DNA of 9,141 nucleotides from Deltaproteobacteria bacterium RBG_13_61_14 (GTDB lineage Bacteria > RBG-13-61-14). Below, piece by piece: positions 1 through 6,756 of this stretch; position 1 is the stretch's first letter; each line of letters opens with the position of its first letter. The stretch lies in NCBI GenBank assembly GCA_001797815.1, contig MGQK01000091.1, positions 1 through 9,141 of the forward strand, in the 5' to 3' direction. The notes beneath the pieces are model-generated. The model did not search any database and was not told where the DNA came from. It saw only the letters and a program-made list of their open reading frames with translations. A program made the position numbers and the translations under genes.

Positions 1-25
1 GCGGCCGTCGCCGCGGCGCGCCGCC

Positions 26-32
26 AAGGAGG
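26..32 (+). promoter_or_regulatory. Shine-Dalgarno of the small coiled-coil gene
   Basis: AAGGAGG is a full-length ribosome binding site. It lies six bases before ATG 39 but only three before the in-frame GTG at 36, so ATG 39 is the better start. The 25 bases before it are almost pure G+C and show no promoter; the unit may begin outside the window. Confidence 0.8.
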
Positions 33-38
33 ACAGTG

Positions 39-320
39 ATGAGAGGAATGTTATGGTTGGGGTCGTTTTTTGAGGCGTTCAAGGTTCTGTTTATGGGGCT
101 GGTCTTTTTCGGCTTGACCCTGGTGGTGGTGTTTGCCTATGTGGAAAAGAAATTGATCCAGGAGCGGCACAAGGTGGAAGAGCTGCGCCAGACCAAGCGG
201 AAGATGATCGCCGAGCTGGAGCGGAGGCTGGAGGAGTTGAAAACGGAGAAGGACCGCGATCATAACTCCCTGGTGGCGCGGATCACGGAATTGGAGGCGA
301 AATTGCTCAAAGGGAGTTAG
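39..320 (+). CDS. small membrane-anchored coiled-coil protein, function unknown
   Basis: This 93-residue protein is not one I recognise. It has a short N-terminal amphipathic stretch (LWLGSFFEAFKV), one transmembrane segment at about residues 16-35, then a highly charged helix from about 36 to 90. That helix has leucines and isoleucines at heptad-like spacing among many Glu, Lys and Arg residues, as in a dimeric coiled coil. Basic residues cluster just after the membrane segment, so by the positive-inside rule the coiled coil probably faces the cytoplasm. There is no enzyme motif. It ends 20 bases before the beta-lactamase-like gene on the same strand, so the two are probably co-transcribed. 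A scaffold or helper role is possible but is inference. The strong Shine-Dalgarno and consistent protein-like composition argue that it is real. Confidence 0.75.
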   Translation: MRGMLWLGSFFEAFKVLFMGLVFFGLTLVVVFAYVEKKLIQERHKVEELRQTKRKMIAELERRLEELKTEKDRDHNSLVARITELEAKLLKGS

Positions 321-340
321 CAAGAGAAAGGTAGGGACGG

Positions 341-2167
341 ATGAAAAAGAGCAAGCTCTGGCTGGGGATTGCCCTCTCGATCCTGGCGCTTTTCCTTTGC
401 GCCAGCGCCCCCAAGAAACCGGAAACCATCGCGCTCGGAGATTATGGCCCGGTCAAGGAATACCTTTCCGCCTGGATTCCCCAGGAGATGAAGAAAGCCA
501 AGGTGGTCGGGCTGAGCATCGCGCTGGTGGATGACCAGGAGATCATCTGGGCCGAAGGCTTTGGCTGGGCGGATAAGAAAAACAAAGTCCCGGCCACGGT
601 CGAGACCGTGTATCGGGTCGGGTCCATCTCCAAGCTCTTCACCGCGACCGCGGTCATGCAATTGGCCGAGCAAAACCTGGTTGACATTGACCAGCCCTTG
701 CAAACCTATCTGCCCGAGTTCTCGATCAAGACCCGTTTTCCCGAGGCCGGGCCCATTACGCCACGAACTATCATTACCCATCACTCCGGCCTACCCGGGG
801 ACCGATTCAAAGGTTGGGTCACGCCCAAGCCGGTTTCGCTCCAGGAGTTGGTGGAAGAGATCAAAGATGAGTATGTGGCTTTCCCGCCGAACCTGGTCAT
901 GTCCTATTCCAACCTGGGCGTGGGCCTTTTGGGCCGCATGGTGGAAAAAGTGAGTGGACAGGATTTCGCGGCTTACGCCGAGGACCAGGTCTTGCGGCCG
1001 CTCGGAATGACACACTCTTCTTTTCGGGTCCGGCCGGAGGTTCAGTCCCTTCTTTCCAAGGGTTATATCCGGGGCAATGAACCCGTCGAATTAATTGTCA
1101 TCCGCGATTATCCGGCCGGCTCCTTATACAGCAATGTGGCGGATTTAAGCCGTTTAATCGCCATGGTCTTTGCGGATGGGAAAAGCGGAGACCGACAAAT
1201 TTTGCAGCCGGAGACTATTGCCGAGATGCTCCGCGTTCAGAACGGCGAGGTGCCCCTGGACCTGGATTGGACCATGGGTCTGGGCTGGTGGAGAACCGAG
1301 CTGGTCGGGGGAATGCAACCTCTGGCCTATGCCGGCCGGGTGGCTCAGCATGGCGGGGATATCTTTTCTTATCATAGCATGTTGGTAACCTTGCCGGACC
1401 ACAAATTGGGAGTGGTGGTATTGGCCAATTCCGGCGCAGGAGAATTGCCCGGTCAAGTAGCGGTCGAGGCCTTGAAGATGGCTCTTCTGGCCAAGACCGG
1501 GCTCAAAGAACCGGAGCCGGAAAAACCCTCGCCGGTGATGGCTCTCTCCCCGGATGACCTTCACCAACATGAGGGTTATTATGAAACCGGGAGCGGAGCT
1601 GGAGGCGGAGTCGGACTCATGGCCGTCAGCGTTCGGAGAGGTCGCTTGCACGCCCGGCTGAAGGGAAAATCCCTGGAGAGTGCGGAGTTTATCCCCCACG
1701 CCAATGGCAATTATTCGCTCCGGCCCCTGCTCGCGGAGTTCATTCCGATCCGGATCAAAATGTTGGAGCCGTTTCAATTCTCCTTTCAGGAAATCGCGGG
1801 GTATCAGACCTTGATCGTCCATCTAGGGGATCAGCGCTTGCTCTTCGGCGAAAAGCTGGCCCCGGTTCCGATTCCCGAAGCCTGGCAAAAACGGGAGGGT
1901 CGGTGGGAGGTCGTTAATCCCGGGGAAGATACCTTGGTGCTGCCGAGTCTCCAGATAAAAGAGGAAAACGATTTTCTGATGGCTCAGATCAAGGGAGTTT
2001 TTGTAAAGGCGAAATGGAAGAGTATTGTCGCGTTGGCTCCGGTTTCCGATACCGAGGCCATCTTCATGGGTTTGGGGAGGGGCAAGGGAGAGACGATTCA
2101 CGTGATTATAAAAAATGGAGAGGAACAACTTCAGTATTCCGGCTTTGAATTCCGCCGGAAACCCTAG
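341..2167 (+). CDS. secreted serine beta-lactamase-like hydrolase (CubicO / peptidase S12 group) with beta-rich C-terminal region
   Basis: This is a 608-residue serine hydrolase of the class C beta-lactamase/penicillin-binding fold. An N-terminal signal sequence (MKKSK, then a hydrophobic stretch to about residue 22) exports it. Cys20 lies near the end but is not in a good lipobox. The three catalytic motifs are all present in order: SISK (Ser95 nucleophile, Lys98), YSN (Tyr189-Asn191) and HGG (337-339). Family features such as the HHSGLPGD loop (147-154) and LLGRMVEKVSG are clear. The fold should end near residue 390. The remaining 220 residues are beta-rich and look like one or two lipocalin-like modules, beginning at HEGYYETG and REGRWEV, as in Pab87-type S12 peptidases and DUF3471 proteins. 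Members act as esterases, D-aminopeptidases or peptidases, so the substrate cannot be read from sequence. The start is ATG 341, with an AAAGG element nine bases upstream. Local G+C appears lower than in the FecR genes. Confidence 0.93.
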   Translation: MKKSKLWLGIALSILALFLCASAPKKPETIALGDYGPVKEYLSAWIPQEMKKAKVVGLSIALVDDQEIIWAEGFGWADKKNKVPATVETVYRVGSISKLFTATAVMQLAEQNLVDIDQPLQTYLPEFSIKTRFPEAGPITPRTIITHHSGLPGDRFKGWVTPKPVSLQELVEEIKDEYVAFPPNLVMSYSNLGVGLLGRMVEKVSGQDFAAYAEDQVLRPLGMTHSSFRVRPEVQSLLSKGYIRGNEPVELIVIRDYPAGSLYSNVADLSRLIAMVFADGKSGDRQILQPETIAEMLRVQNGEVPLDLDWTMGLGWWRTELVGGMQPLAYAGRVAQHGGDIFSYHSMLVTLPDHKLGVVVLANSGAGELPGQVAVEALKMALLAKTGLKEPEPEKPSPVMALSPDDLHQHEGYYETGSGAGGGVGLMAVSVRRGRLHARLKGKSLESAEFIPHANGNYSLRPLLAEFIPIRIKMLEPFQFSFQEIAGYQTLIVHLGDQRLLFGEKLAPVPIPEAWQKREGRWEVVNPGEDTLVLPSLQIKEENDFLMAQIKGVFVKAKWKSIVALAPVSDTEAIFMGLGRGKGETIHVIIKNGEEQLQYSGFEFRRKP

Positions 2168-2170
2168 GGG
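2166..2170 (+). promoter_or_regulatory. Shine-Dalgarno of the DUF1848 gene, overlapping the upstream stop codon
   Basis: AGGGG shares its first two bases with the TAG stop of the hydrolase gene. Two adjacent GTG codons follow at 2173 and 2176. The site is five bases from the second and only two from the first, which favours 2176. The overlap implies translational coupling with the upstream gene. Confidence 0.6.
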
Positions 2171-2175
2171 CAGTG

Positions 2176-3081
2176 GTGATCATCAGCGCCAGCCGGCGGA
2201 CCGATATCCCGGCTTTTTATTCGGAGTGGTTGCTGAACCGGATCCGGGCCGGGTTCTGCGTGGTCCGCCATCCCTTCCGGCCGGAGCGGGTCAGCCGGGT
2301 TTCGCTGCGTCCCGAGGACGTGGATGCCATCGTCTTCTGGAGCAAGAATCCAAAACCCCTGCTCCCGCACCTCGCGGAGCTCGACCGGATGGGCTTCCGT
2401 TATTACTTCCAGTTCACCTTGAACGACTATTCCAGTTTGCTGGAGCCGAAGGTCCCGCCGCTCTCGGAGCGGATCGAGACCTTCCGCGCCTTGAGCCGGG
2501 TGCTCGGCCGCGGCCGGGTGATCTGGCGCTACGACCCCGTCATCCTCACCAACATCACCGACTCCGCCTACCACCGCCAATCGTTCCAAGGGCTGTGCGC
2601 GCAATTGGCCGATCACACCGAACGGGTCATGGTCAGCGTGGTGGACTATTACCGGAAGACGATACGCAACCTCAAGCGCCTGGAAGCGGAAGGCTATCGG
2701 TTTGAGCGCCGGCTGAAAGCCAACCTGGACCTGGATGAGCTCCTGAGCTTTATGGCCAAGACCGCGACCCGGTCCGGCCTGGAAATTTTCACTTGCGCCG
2801 AGGAGCGGGACTACACCGAGCTGGGAATCCGGCCGGGCCGCTGCCTTGACGGCGAGCTGATCGAGAAGCTGTGGGGCGTTAAGCGTCCCTGGAAAAAAGA
2901 CCGGGGCCAGCGCCCGGCCTGCGGGTGCGTGGTCAGCAAAGATATCGGCGAGACCGATTCCTGTATCCACCATTGCCCCTACTGCTACGCCACCAAAGAC
3001 CAGCAATTGGCCAAGGGCAAGCACGAGCTGCACGATCCCCTTTCCACCGCGCTCTTCGGCAATCCCGAGCCTTCCCCTTAA
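2176..3081 (+). CDS. DUF1848 family protein with C-terminal radical-SAM-like cysteine cluster
   Basis: This 301-residue protein matches the DUF1848 family from end to end. It begins with the family hallmark IISASRRTDIPAFY, has the VFWSKNPKPLLPHL and YYFQFTLNDY segments, and ends with a cysteine cluster: CxC (Cys249, Cys251), then CIHHCPYC (Cys263, Cys267, Cys270) followed by YATKD. The last three have the CxxxCxxC spacing that binds a 4Fe-4S cluster in radical-SAM enzymes, but at the C-terminus instead of near the N-terminus. Cys207 and Cys223 are further conserved-looking cysteines. The biochemical role of the family is unknown to me; an Fe-S or other metal site is a reasonable inference. 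The protein has no signal peptide or membrane segment and is probably cytoplasmic. The second GTG is preferred because it gives the usual family N-terminus. It lies eight bases after the hydrolase gene, so it is likely in the same operon. Confidence 0.93.
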   Translation: MIISASRRTDIPAFYSEWLLNRIRAGFCVVRHPFRPERVSRVSLRPEDVDAIVFWSKNPKPLLPHLAELDRMGFRYYFQFTLNDYSSLLEPKVPPLSERIETFRALSRVLGRGRVIWRYDPVILTNITDSAYHRQSFQGLCAQLADHTERVMVSVVDYYRKTIRNLKRLEAEGYRFERRLKANLDLDELLSFMAKTATRSGLEIFTCAEERDYTELGIRPGRCLDGELIEKLWGVKRPWKKDRGQRPACGCVVSKDIGETDSCIHHCPYCYATKDQQLAKGKHELHDPLSTALFGNPEPSP

Positions 3082-3090
3082 ATCTTTTTC

Positions 3091-3233
3091 TTAACACAAA
3101 GACACAAAGCCACTAAGTTTAAGAAAGCTAGATTGCTTGCGCATTTCCCCGTCGCAAGATCATTTCCCGTTTCCAGACCCGGATAAATTTATCTCTTCTC
3201 TTTACCTTTGAGCCTTTGTGTCTTGGTGTTTAA
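3091..3233. repeat. MITE-like non-coding element with imperfect terminal inverted repeats
   Basis: The left arm (about 3091-3127) starts TTAACACAAAGACACAAAG. The right arm (about 3196-3233), read on the minus strand, starts TTAAACACCAAGACACAAAG. The arms stay alignable for about 37 bases with a few mismatches and one-base gaps. CACAAAG/ACACAAAG repeats of this sort are widespread between genes in environmental bacteria. Between the arms is a perfect CTTGCG/CGCAAG hairpin (3136-3141 with 3153-3158). AAATCT occurs just outside each arm (3080-3085 and 3232-3237), but the left copy is a few bases away, so a target duplication is uncertain. There is no ORF inside. The element fills most of the gap between two convergent genes, and its arms could form a long RNA stem in read-through transcripts. 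No T-tract follows a stem as in a standard terminator. Confidence 0.65.
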
Positions 3234-3255
3234 ATCTGAATCACAATTTGCCGGA

Positions 3256-4587
3256 TCAACCCACCAGGAGCAGATGCACGTCCATGACATTGGTGCCGGT
3301 GGGGCCGGTGATGATCAGGTCATTAAGCGCCTGGAACAAGGGATAGGCGTCGTTGTTGAGCAGGTGGCCGCACGGGTCCAGGCCGCGCTCGCGGGAGCGG
3401 GCCAAGGTGTCGGTGGCCGCGATGGCGCCGGCCGCGTCGGTGGGCCCGTCGGCGCCGTCGGTGCCCGCGGCCAGAAACACCGTGCCCGGGATCTCCTCCA
3501 ACCCCAGCGCCACCGCCAGCGCCAGCTCCTGGCTGCGGCCGCCCTTGCCGCGGCCGCGCAAGGTGACGGTGGGTTCCCCTCCGGCGATCAGGCAGGCCGG
3601 GGCCGCCACCGGCCGGCCCTTGCGCCGGACCTCCCGGGCCAGGGCCAGGTAGAACTGGGCGATCTCCCGGGCTTCGCCGGCCACCGTGGTGGAGAGAATG
3701 AGCGGGTTCATGCCTTTCTTCCGGGCCGTGTATTCCGCGGCCTCCAGCGACATGGTGTTGGAGCCGACCACGATGTTTTGCACGCGCTGAAAAATTTCGG
3801 AGTCCGGGCCGGGCGTGTCTTCCCATTCGCCCTTCACCCCTTTTTCCAGAAGCTCCTGGATCGAGGCCGGCATTTGCCCGAGCAGGCCGTGGCGCGTTAA
3901 AACCGCGAGCGCATCGTCGAACGAGGTCGGGTCGGGCACGGTGGGGCCGGAGGCGACCACGTCGAGCCGGTCGCCGATCACGTCGGAGAGGATGAGGGTG
4001 GCGAGCGTGGCCGGATAGACCCATTCCGCCAGCCGGCCGCCCTTGACCCGGGAAAGGTGCTTGCGCACGGTGTTGACCTCGGCGATGGGCAGGCCGGAAG
4101 CCAGTAGCACTTGAGTGGCCCGGTTGAGTTCGGCCAGGGTGATGTTCCCGGCCGGGGAAACCAGGAGCGCGGAGCCGCCGCCGGAAATCAGGCAGAGCAC
4201 CAGGTCGTGCTCGCCCGCGCGCTTGGCGATCTCGATCAGTTCATCGGTGGCCCGGAGCCCGGCCTCATCCGGGAGCGGGTGGCCGGCCTCCCGCACCTCG
4301 AGGCGGCGCAGGCGCTCGCCGTAACCCGTCTTGGTAATGACCAGGCCCGCGGTGACCCGCTCGCTCAGCACCTGCTCGAGGGCCAGAGCCATGCGGGCCG
4401 AAGCCTTGCCCGCGCCGACCACGTAGATGCGCTCGAACTGGTTGAGGAAGTAATCCACGCCGCCGACGTGGAGGACGCCTTCCTTGAGGCGGAAGTGACG
4501 GAGCACGGCCTCCACCGGGTCCGCGGCCCGAAGCGCTTCCTTGAAAACGTCCCGCGCCACTTCGCGCAGACCGGTCAGCTTGTCCAT
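3256..4587 (-). CDS. gck: glycerate 2-kinase (MOFRL family)
   Basis: This 443-residue enzyme belongs to the class II glycerate kinase/MOFRL family, whose members phosphorylate D-glycerate to 2-phosphoglycerate with ATP. Older annotations call it hydroxypyruvate reductase TtuD. The N-terminal DUF4147 Rossmann-like domain shows VVGAGKAS (Gly58 to Lys61 region), ISGGGSALL (about 134-142), the VNTVRKHLSRVKGGRLA block and SDVIGD followed by ASGPTVPDPTSF. The C-terminal MOFRL domain shows AGGEPTV (335-341), GRGKGGRSQELAL and the strongly conserved AAGTDGADGPTDAAGA (373-388). Length and motif order are complete, with no missing residue that I can see. It is cytoplasmic and would feed glycerate or serine-derived carbon into lower glycolysis. 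ATG 4587 is preferred over the in-frame TTG 4593. Codon use is very GC-rich. It is co-directional with the FecR unit but separated by 138 bases and a candidate promoter of its own. Confidence 0.96.
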   Translation of the reverse strand: MDKLTGLREVARDVFKEALRAADPVEAVLRHFRLKEGVLHVGGVDYFLNQFERIYVVGAGKASARMALALEQVLSERVTAGLVITKTGYGERLRRLEVREAGHPLPDEAGLRATDELIEIAKRAGEHDLVLCLISGGGSALLVSPAGNITLAELNRATQVLLASGLPIAEVNTVRKHLSRVKGGRLAEWVYPATLATLILSDVIGDRLDVVASGPTVPDPTSFDDALAVLTRHGLLGQMPASIQELLEKGVKGEWEDTPGPDSEIFQRVQNIVVGSNTMSLEAAEYTARKKGMNPLILSTTVAGEAREIAQFYLALAREVRRKGRPVAAPACLIAGGEPTVTLRGRGKGGRSQELALAVALGLEEIPGTVFLAAGTDGADGPTDAAGAIAATDTLARSRERGLDPCGHLLNNDAYPLFQALNDLIITGPTGTNVMDVHLLLVG

Positions 4588-4593
4588 CCCCAA

Positions 4594-4600
4594 CCTCTCC
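4594..4600 (-). promoter_or_regulatory. Shine-Dalgarno of glycerate 2-kinase
   Basis: GGAGAGG on the minus strand abuts the TTG codon at 4593 with no spacer but lies six bases from ATG 4587. This decides the start in favour of ATG and removes two residues from the longest frame. Confidence 0.75.
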
Positions 4601-4634
4601 CCGGGTTAGATGCCAGTGCCGCCATGCCCTCCTC

Positions 4635-4663
4635 ATTCTAGGTGCCCGGGTTGACGAATGCAA
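4635..4663 (-). promoter_or_regulatory. candidate sigma-70 type promoter of glycerate 2-kinase
   Basis: On the minus strand TTGCAT (4663-4658) and TAGAAT (4640-4635) are separated by 17 bases. The -10 matches five of six consensus bases; the -35 matches only three. Transcription would start near 4628, giving a leader of about 40 bases. This would let the kinase be expressed separately from the FecR unit upstream. Confidence 0.35.
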
Positions 4664-4666
4664 CCC
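4648..4666. other. dyad overlapping the candidate -35 of glycerate 2-kinase
   Basis: GGGTTG (4648-4653) and CAACCC (4661-4666) form a perfect six-base inverted repeat with a seven-base centre. Outer C/G bases (CCGG on both sides) extend it with a small bulge. It spans the -35 region and could be an operator. It could also be a weak stem ending the FecR transcript, although no T-run follows on either strand. Confidence 0.35.
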
Positions 4667-4725
4667 CCGGTCGAGGCGGACAGGATTTCCAGGGTTTGCG
4701 AAAGGACCGCGGCACCCGGCCCCGA

Positions 4726-5907
4726 TCAAGGTTGATTTTGCTTAAGCCTCTGCGGCAGCGGCTGCCGGCGGAGTTCCTCCAGCCGCTGCCGGCGGCGCGC
4801 GCCTTCGATCCGGCGCCGGAGCTCCGGGTTCAAGTTCAGCCGGCCTACCGCCTCTTCCATGCCCGTGGCATAGGCGTCGAGCAGGGCCAGGTTCTGGCGG
4901 TGGATCCGAGGAAGGTCCAGGGCGTCCAGCTCTTGCCGGGTCTCCCGGATCTTGGCCCGGAATTCAGGACTGTATTGATCGGGATGGGCCTGCAGGTCCT
5001 GATCCAGCCGCTCAATCAGGTAATAACCGGCCATCATCCGGTTGTCGGCCCGCTGCAACTGCCGGGACAGCCGATACATCTCGCGGAACTGGCGGATCAC
5101 CTCCCGCTTCACCGCGGGGGTCACCCGCGCCTCCCGGCCCCGCAGCTGCTGGCGCCGCTCATACGCATCCCACCGCCGCTGCTCGCGCTTGAGCTCGGCC
5201 GCCTGGGCGGCAAAGCGTCCTTGCGTGGTCCGGACGTTCCTCGCGATCAGCCCGGGGAAAACATCGGCCCGCCGCATCAGCACCTGCTGCCGGCCGGCGG
5301 CCCATTGCCGCCACTCGTCCTCCCCGCGGCGATAGGGCGACACCGGGCCCGGCGCCGAGCCCAACTCGACCGAGGTCTCTTCCTCCGCCTTGACCGAGAC
5401 GCTCCCGGTCTCCCCTTCCACCTCCACCACGCCCTTTTCCACGCCCACCCGGGTGGACCCGTCTATCCCGACGCCGGCGCTGAAAACGGTGCCGCGGATT
5501 CCGGCCACGGCCGAAGGCGTCACCACCTCAAAGGCGGTATCGCCGTCCTGGCCCACGGCGATGTCGGCCCAGATCCAGCCCAGGTAGAGCAGCACCGAGG
5601 AGATCGCGCGGGCATTGGCGCGGCTGTCGTTGATCTCGATCCGGCTGTTCTCCTTGAGCTCGATCACGCTCTCGTCCGGGAGCAGGATCCGGGCCGAGCT
5701 CTGGACTGCCGTCTCCACGATCTCGCCGCCTTGCACCAGCATCCCGGCCTGGGCCGGACGGACGGCGCCCTCGGGCGATTGGATCTGGACCTGGCCCTGG
5801 ACCTGGTCAATAATTCCCTCTTCCACCATCGCCCCGGCCGGCAGACCCAGCACCGGCGAGAAAGCGGCCAGCAACAACAGCACTATCTCAATCATGGTCT
5901 TTTTCAT
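4726..5907 (-). CDS. exported FecR-domain protein B
   Basis: This 393-residue protein has a Sec signal peptide (MKKTMIEIVLLLLAAFSPVL, with likely cleavage after LPAGA at residue 26). A FecR-type beta domain follows at about residues 30-185. Its hallmarks are VQGQVQIQ, LVQGGEIVETA, LLPDESVIELKENSRIEI and the core TPSAVAGIRGTVF (130-142), then DGSTRVGVEKGVVEV. The C-terminal half (about 195-393) is Arg/Gln/Glu-rich helix, probably coiled coil, with no enzyme motif. Unlike FecR of iron uptake, there is no N-terminal cytoplasmic anti-sigma segment before the membrane anchor, so the protein should be periplasmic or surface-bound. Its role is unknown. It is a full-length paralogue of the FecR protein at 6757-8016. 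The open frame extends upstream to 6066, but that would run into the methyltransferase gene. ATG 5907, with GGAG six bases before it and a signal peptide, is the proper start. It is the last gene of the unit. Confidence 0.9.
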   Translation of the reverse strand: MKKTMIEIVLLLLAAFSPVLGLPAGAMVEEGIIDQVQGQVQIQSPEGAVRPAQAGMLVQGGEIVETAVQSSARILLPDESVIELKENSRIEINDSRANARAISSVLLYLGWIWADIAVGQDGDTAFEVVTPSAVAGIRGTVFSAGVGIDGSTRVGVEKGVVEVEGETGSVSVKAEEETSVELGSAPGPVSPYRRGEDEWRQWAAGRQQVLMRRADVFPGLIARNVRTTQGRFAAQAAELKREQRRWDAYERRQQLRGREARVTPAVKREVIRQFREMYRLSRQLQRADNRMMAGYYLIERLDQDLQAHPDQYSPEFRAKIRETRQELDALDLPRIHRQNLALLDAYATGMEEAVGRLNLNPELRRRIEGARRRQRLEELRRQPLPQRLKQNQP

Positions 5908-5913
5908 CTTTGT

Positions 5914-5917
5914 CTCC
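5914..5917 (-). promoter_or_regulatory. Shine-Dalgarno of FecR-domain protein B
   Basis: GGAG lies six bases before ATG 5907 on the minus strand, within the 37-base gap after the methyltransferase stop codon. It fixes the start at the signal peptide and excludes a 53-residue upstream extension. Confidence 0.7.
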
Positions 5918-5944
5918 GGGGAATTCATTATTTTGTAATCCATT

Positions 5945-6742
5945 TTACAATCTACCAACGGACGCCTCGACGGGATAACCAAACAAGTAGGTGATCCGGT
6001 ATCCTCCGCGCGAGCGGGTCTTTCCGATTTCCCACTGGTAGTGATCGCACCTAATATCCTGGACAAGCCGCTTCAACTCGACCGGGGAGTAGGTTCTAAA
6101 ATTCGAGACCATCCCATCCCAGATGATCAGGAGCGGGAGAACAGGGATCAAATAGGTCCAGAGTAGTCTTTGCCAGGAAAAGGGCCGGATCAGGGGGGTG
6201 ACCAGCCAGACGAAGAGGGGAGAAGTGAGCATGACCAGGTAGAGCGCGAGACTTCGATCGGTAAACTCAAAGATTCCGATTCCCTCGTTTTTCCTGGCCG
6301 CATCCTGCAGGATTTGTTTGGCCGCTTCGGGCGGGAAATGATGAAAAGAAGCAAACAAGGTCCGAAAGCCTTTCAAATGCGAAGGCACCTCCCGCGCGTC
6401 CACGGGCGACTCGCTGAAGTGGATCTTCCCGGGGCAGGCCGCCCGGGCCTGGCGGAAGGCTTCCAGGTTCGGGAACTTATCCGTCAAGGTTGCCTGCACC
6501 GGATAGTGCTCTTGGTTTTCGAGTTGGTCCAGAAGCAACCGGAGCGGCCCCGATCCTCCGGAACAGAGATCAATGAGGTGATGGCAATTCAATTCATCTA
6601 AGACCTGTTTCAGCCTGGGGACTAGCGGTCCATAGGGATTCAGCCTGGAACTAAAAAACTGCAAGACCTCCGTAATCATGCGGCGCCAGGATTGCGGGAA
6701 CCAATCCAAATCCTCAAATTCCAACAACTGGACCCGGCGCAT
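5945..6742 (-). CDS. class I SAM-dependent methyltransferase-like protein with membrane hairpin
   Basis: This 265-residue protein has a Rossmann-type SAM-binding core. Motif I is LIDLCSGGSGPLRLLL (about 56-71), with acidic Asp58 ahead of the glycine-rich loop. The LTDKFPN block (Asp88) fits the acidic ribose-binding position, and PVDAREVP (113-120) with FASFHHFPPE (131-139) fits the next two motifs. After the core come two hydrophobic segments, about 165-185 and 193-212, with IRPFSW between them. This suggests a membrane hairpin or monotopic attachment. The C-terminus (DGMVSNFRTYSPVEL, then ITYLFGYPVE) resembles a group of uncharacterised bacterial methyltransferase homologues that share the WDG.VS..RTY signature. 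The methyl acceptor is unknown; a lipid or membrane-embedded substrate is inference. It starts 14 bases after FecR protein A and ends 37 bases before FecR protein B, so all three are probably one transcript. Its base composition is less GC-rich than the flanking paralogues. Confidence 0.82.
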   Translation of the reverse strand: MRRVQLLEFEDLDWFPQSWRRMITEVLQFFSSRLNPYGPLVPRLKQVLDELNCHHLIDLCSGGSGPLRLLLDQLENQEHYPVQATLTDKFPNLEAFRQARAACPGKIHFSESPVDAREVPSHLKGFRTLFASFHHFPPEAAKQILQDAARKNEGIGIFEFTDRSLALYLVMLTSPLFVWLVTPLIRPFSWQRLLWTYLIPVLPLLIIWDGMVSNFRTYSPVELKRLVQDIRCDHYQWEIGKTRSRGGYRITYLFGYPVEASVGRL

Positions 6743-6756
6743 ATCTGGACCCCGGA

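Noticed and set aside
2164-3033. Minus-strand open frame of 289 codons opposite the DUF1848 gene
   Set aside because: The + strand encodes a full, recognisable family member; the antisense translation has no motif.
3082-3090. Rho-independent terminator after the DUF1848 gene
   Set aside because: There is a short T-run, but no GC-rich stem precedes it.
3091-3233. CRISPR array
   Set aside because: There are only two repeat-like arms, they are inverted instead of direct, and no regular spacers are present.
3208-3900. Plus-strand open frame of 230 codons starting in the inverted-repeat element
   Set aside because: It is antisense to the MOFRL domain of the glycerate kinase, and its Gly/Ala/Arg-rich translation matches no family.
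4642-5994. Long open frame on the + strand (450 codons) opposite FecR protein B
   Set aside because: It is antisense to a gene with a clear signal peptide, FecR core and ribosome binding site. Its translation is Pro/Arg/Leu/His-rich with no domain, as expected for a shadow frame in GC-rich DNA.
5908-6066. N-terminal extension of FecR protein B to 6066
   Set aside because: It would overlap the methyltransferase coding region and place 53 polar residues before an obvious signal peptide. A good ribosome binding site precedes ATG 5907.
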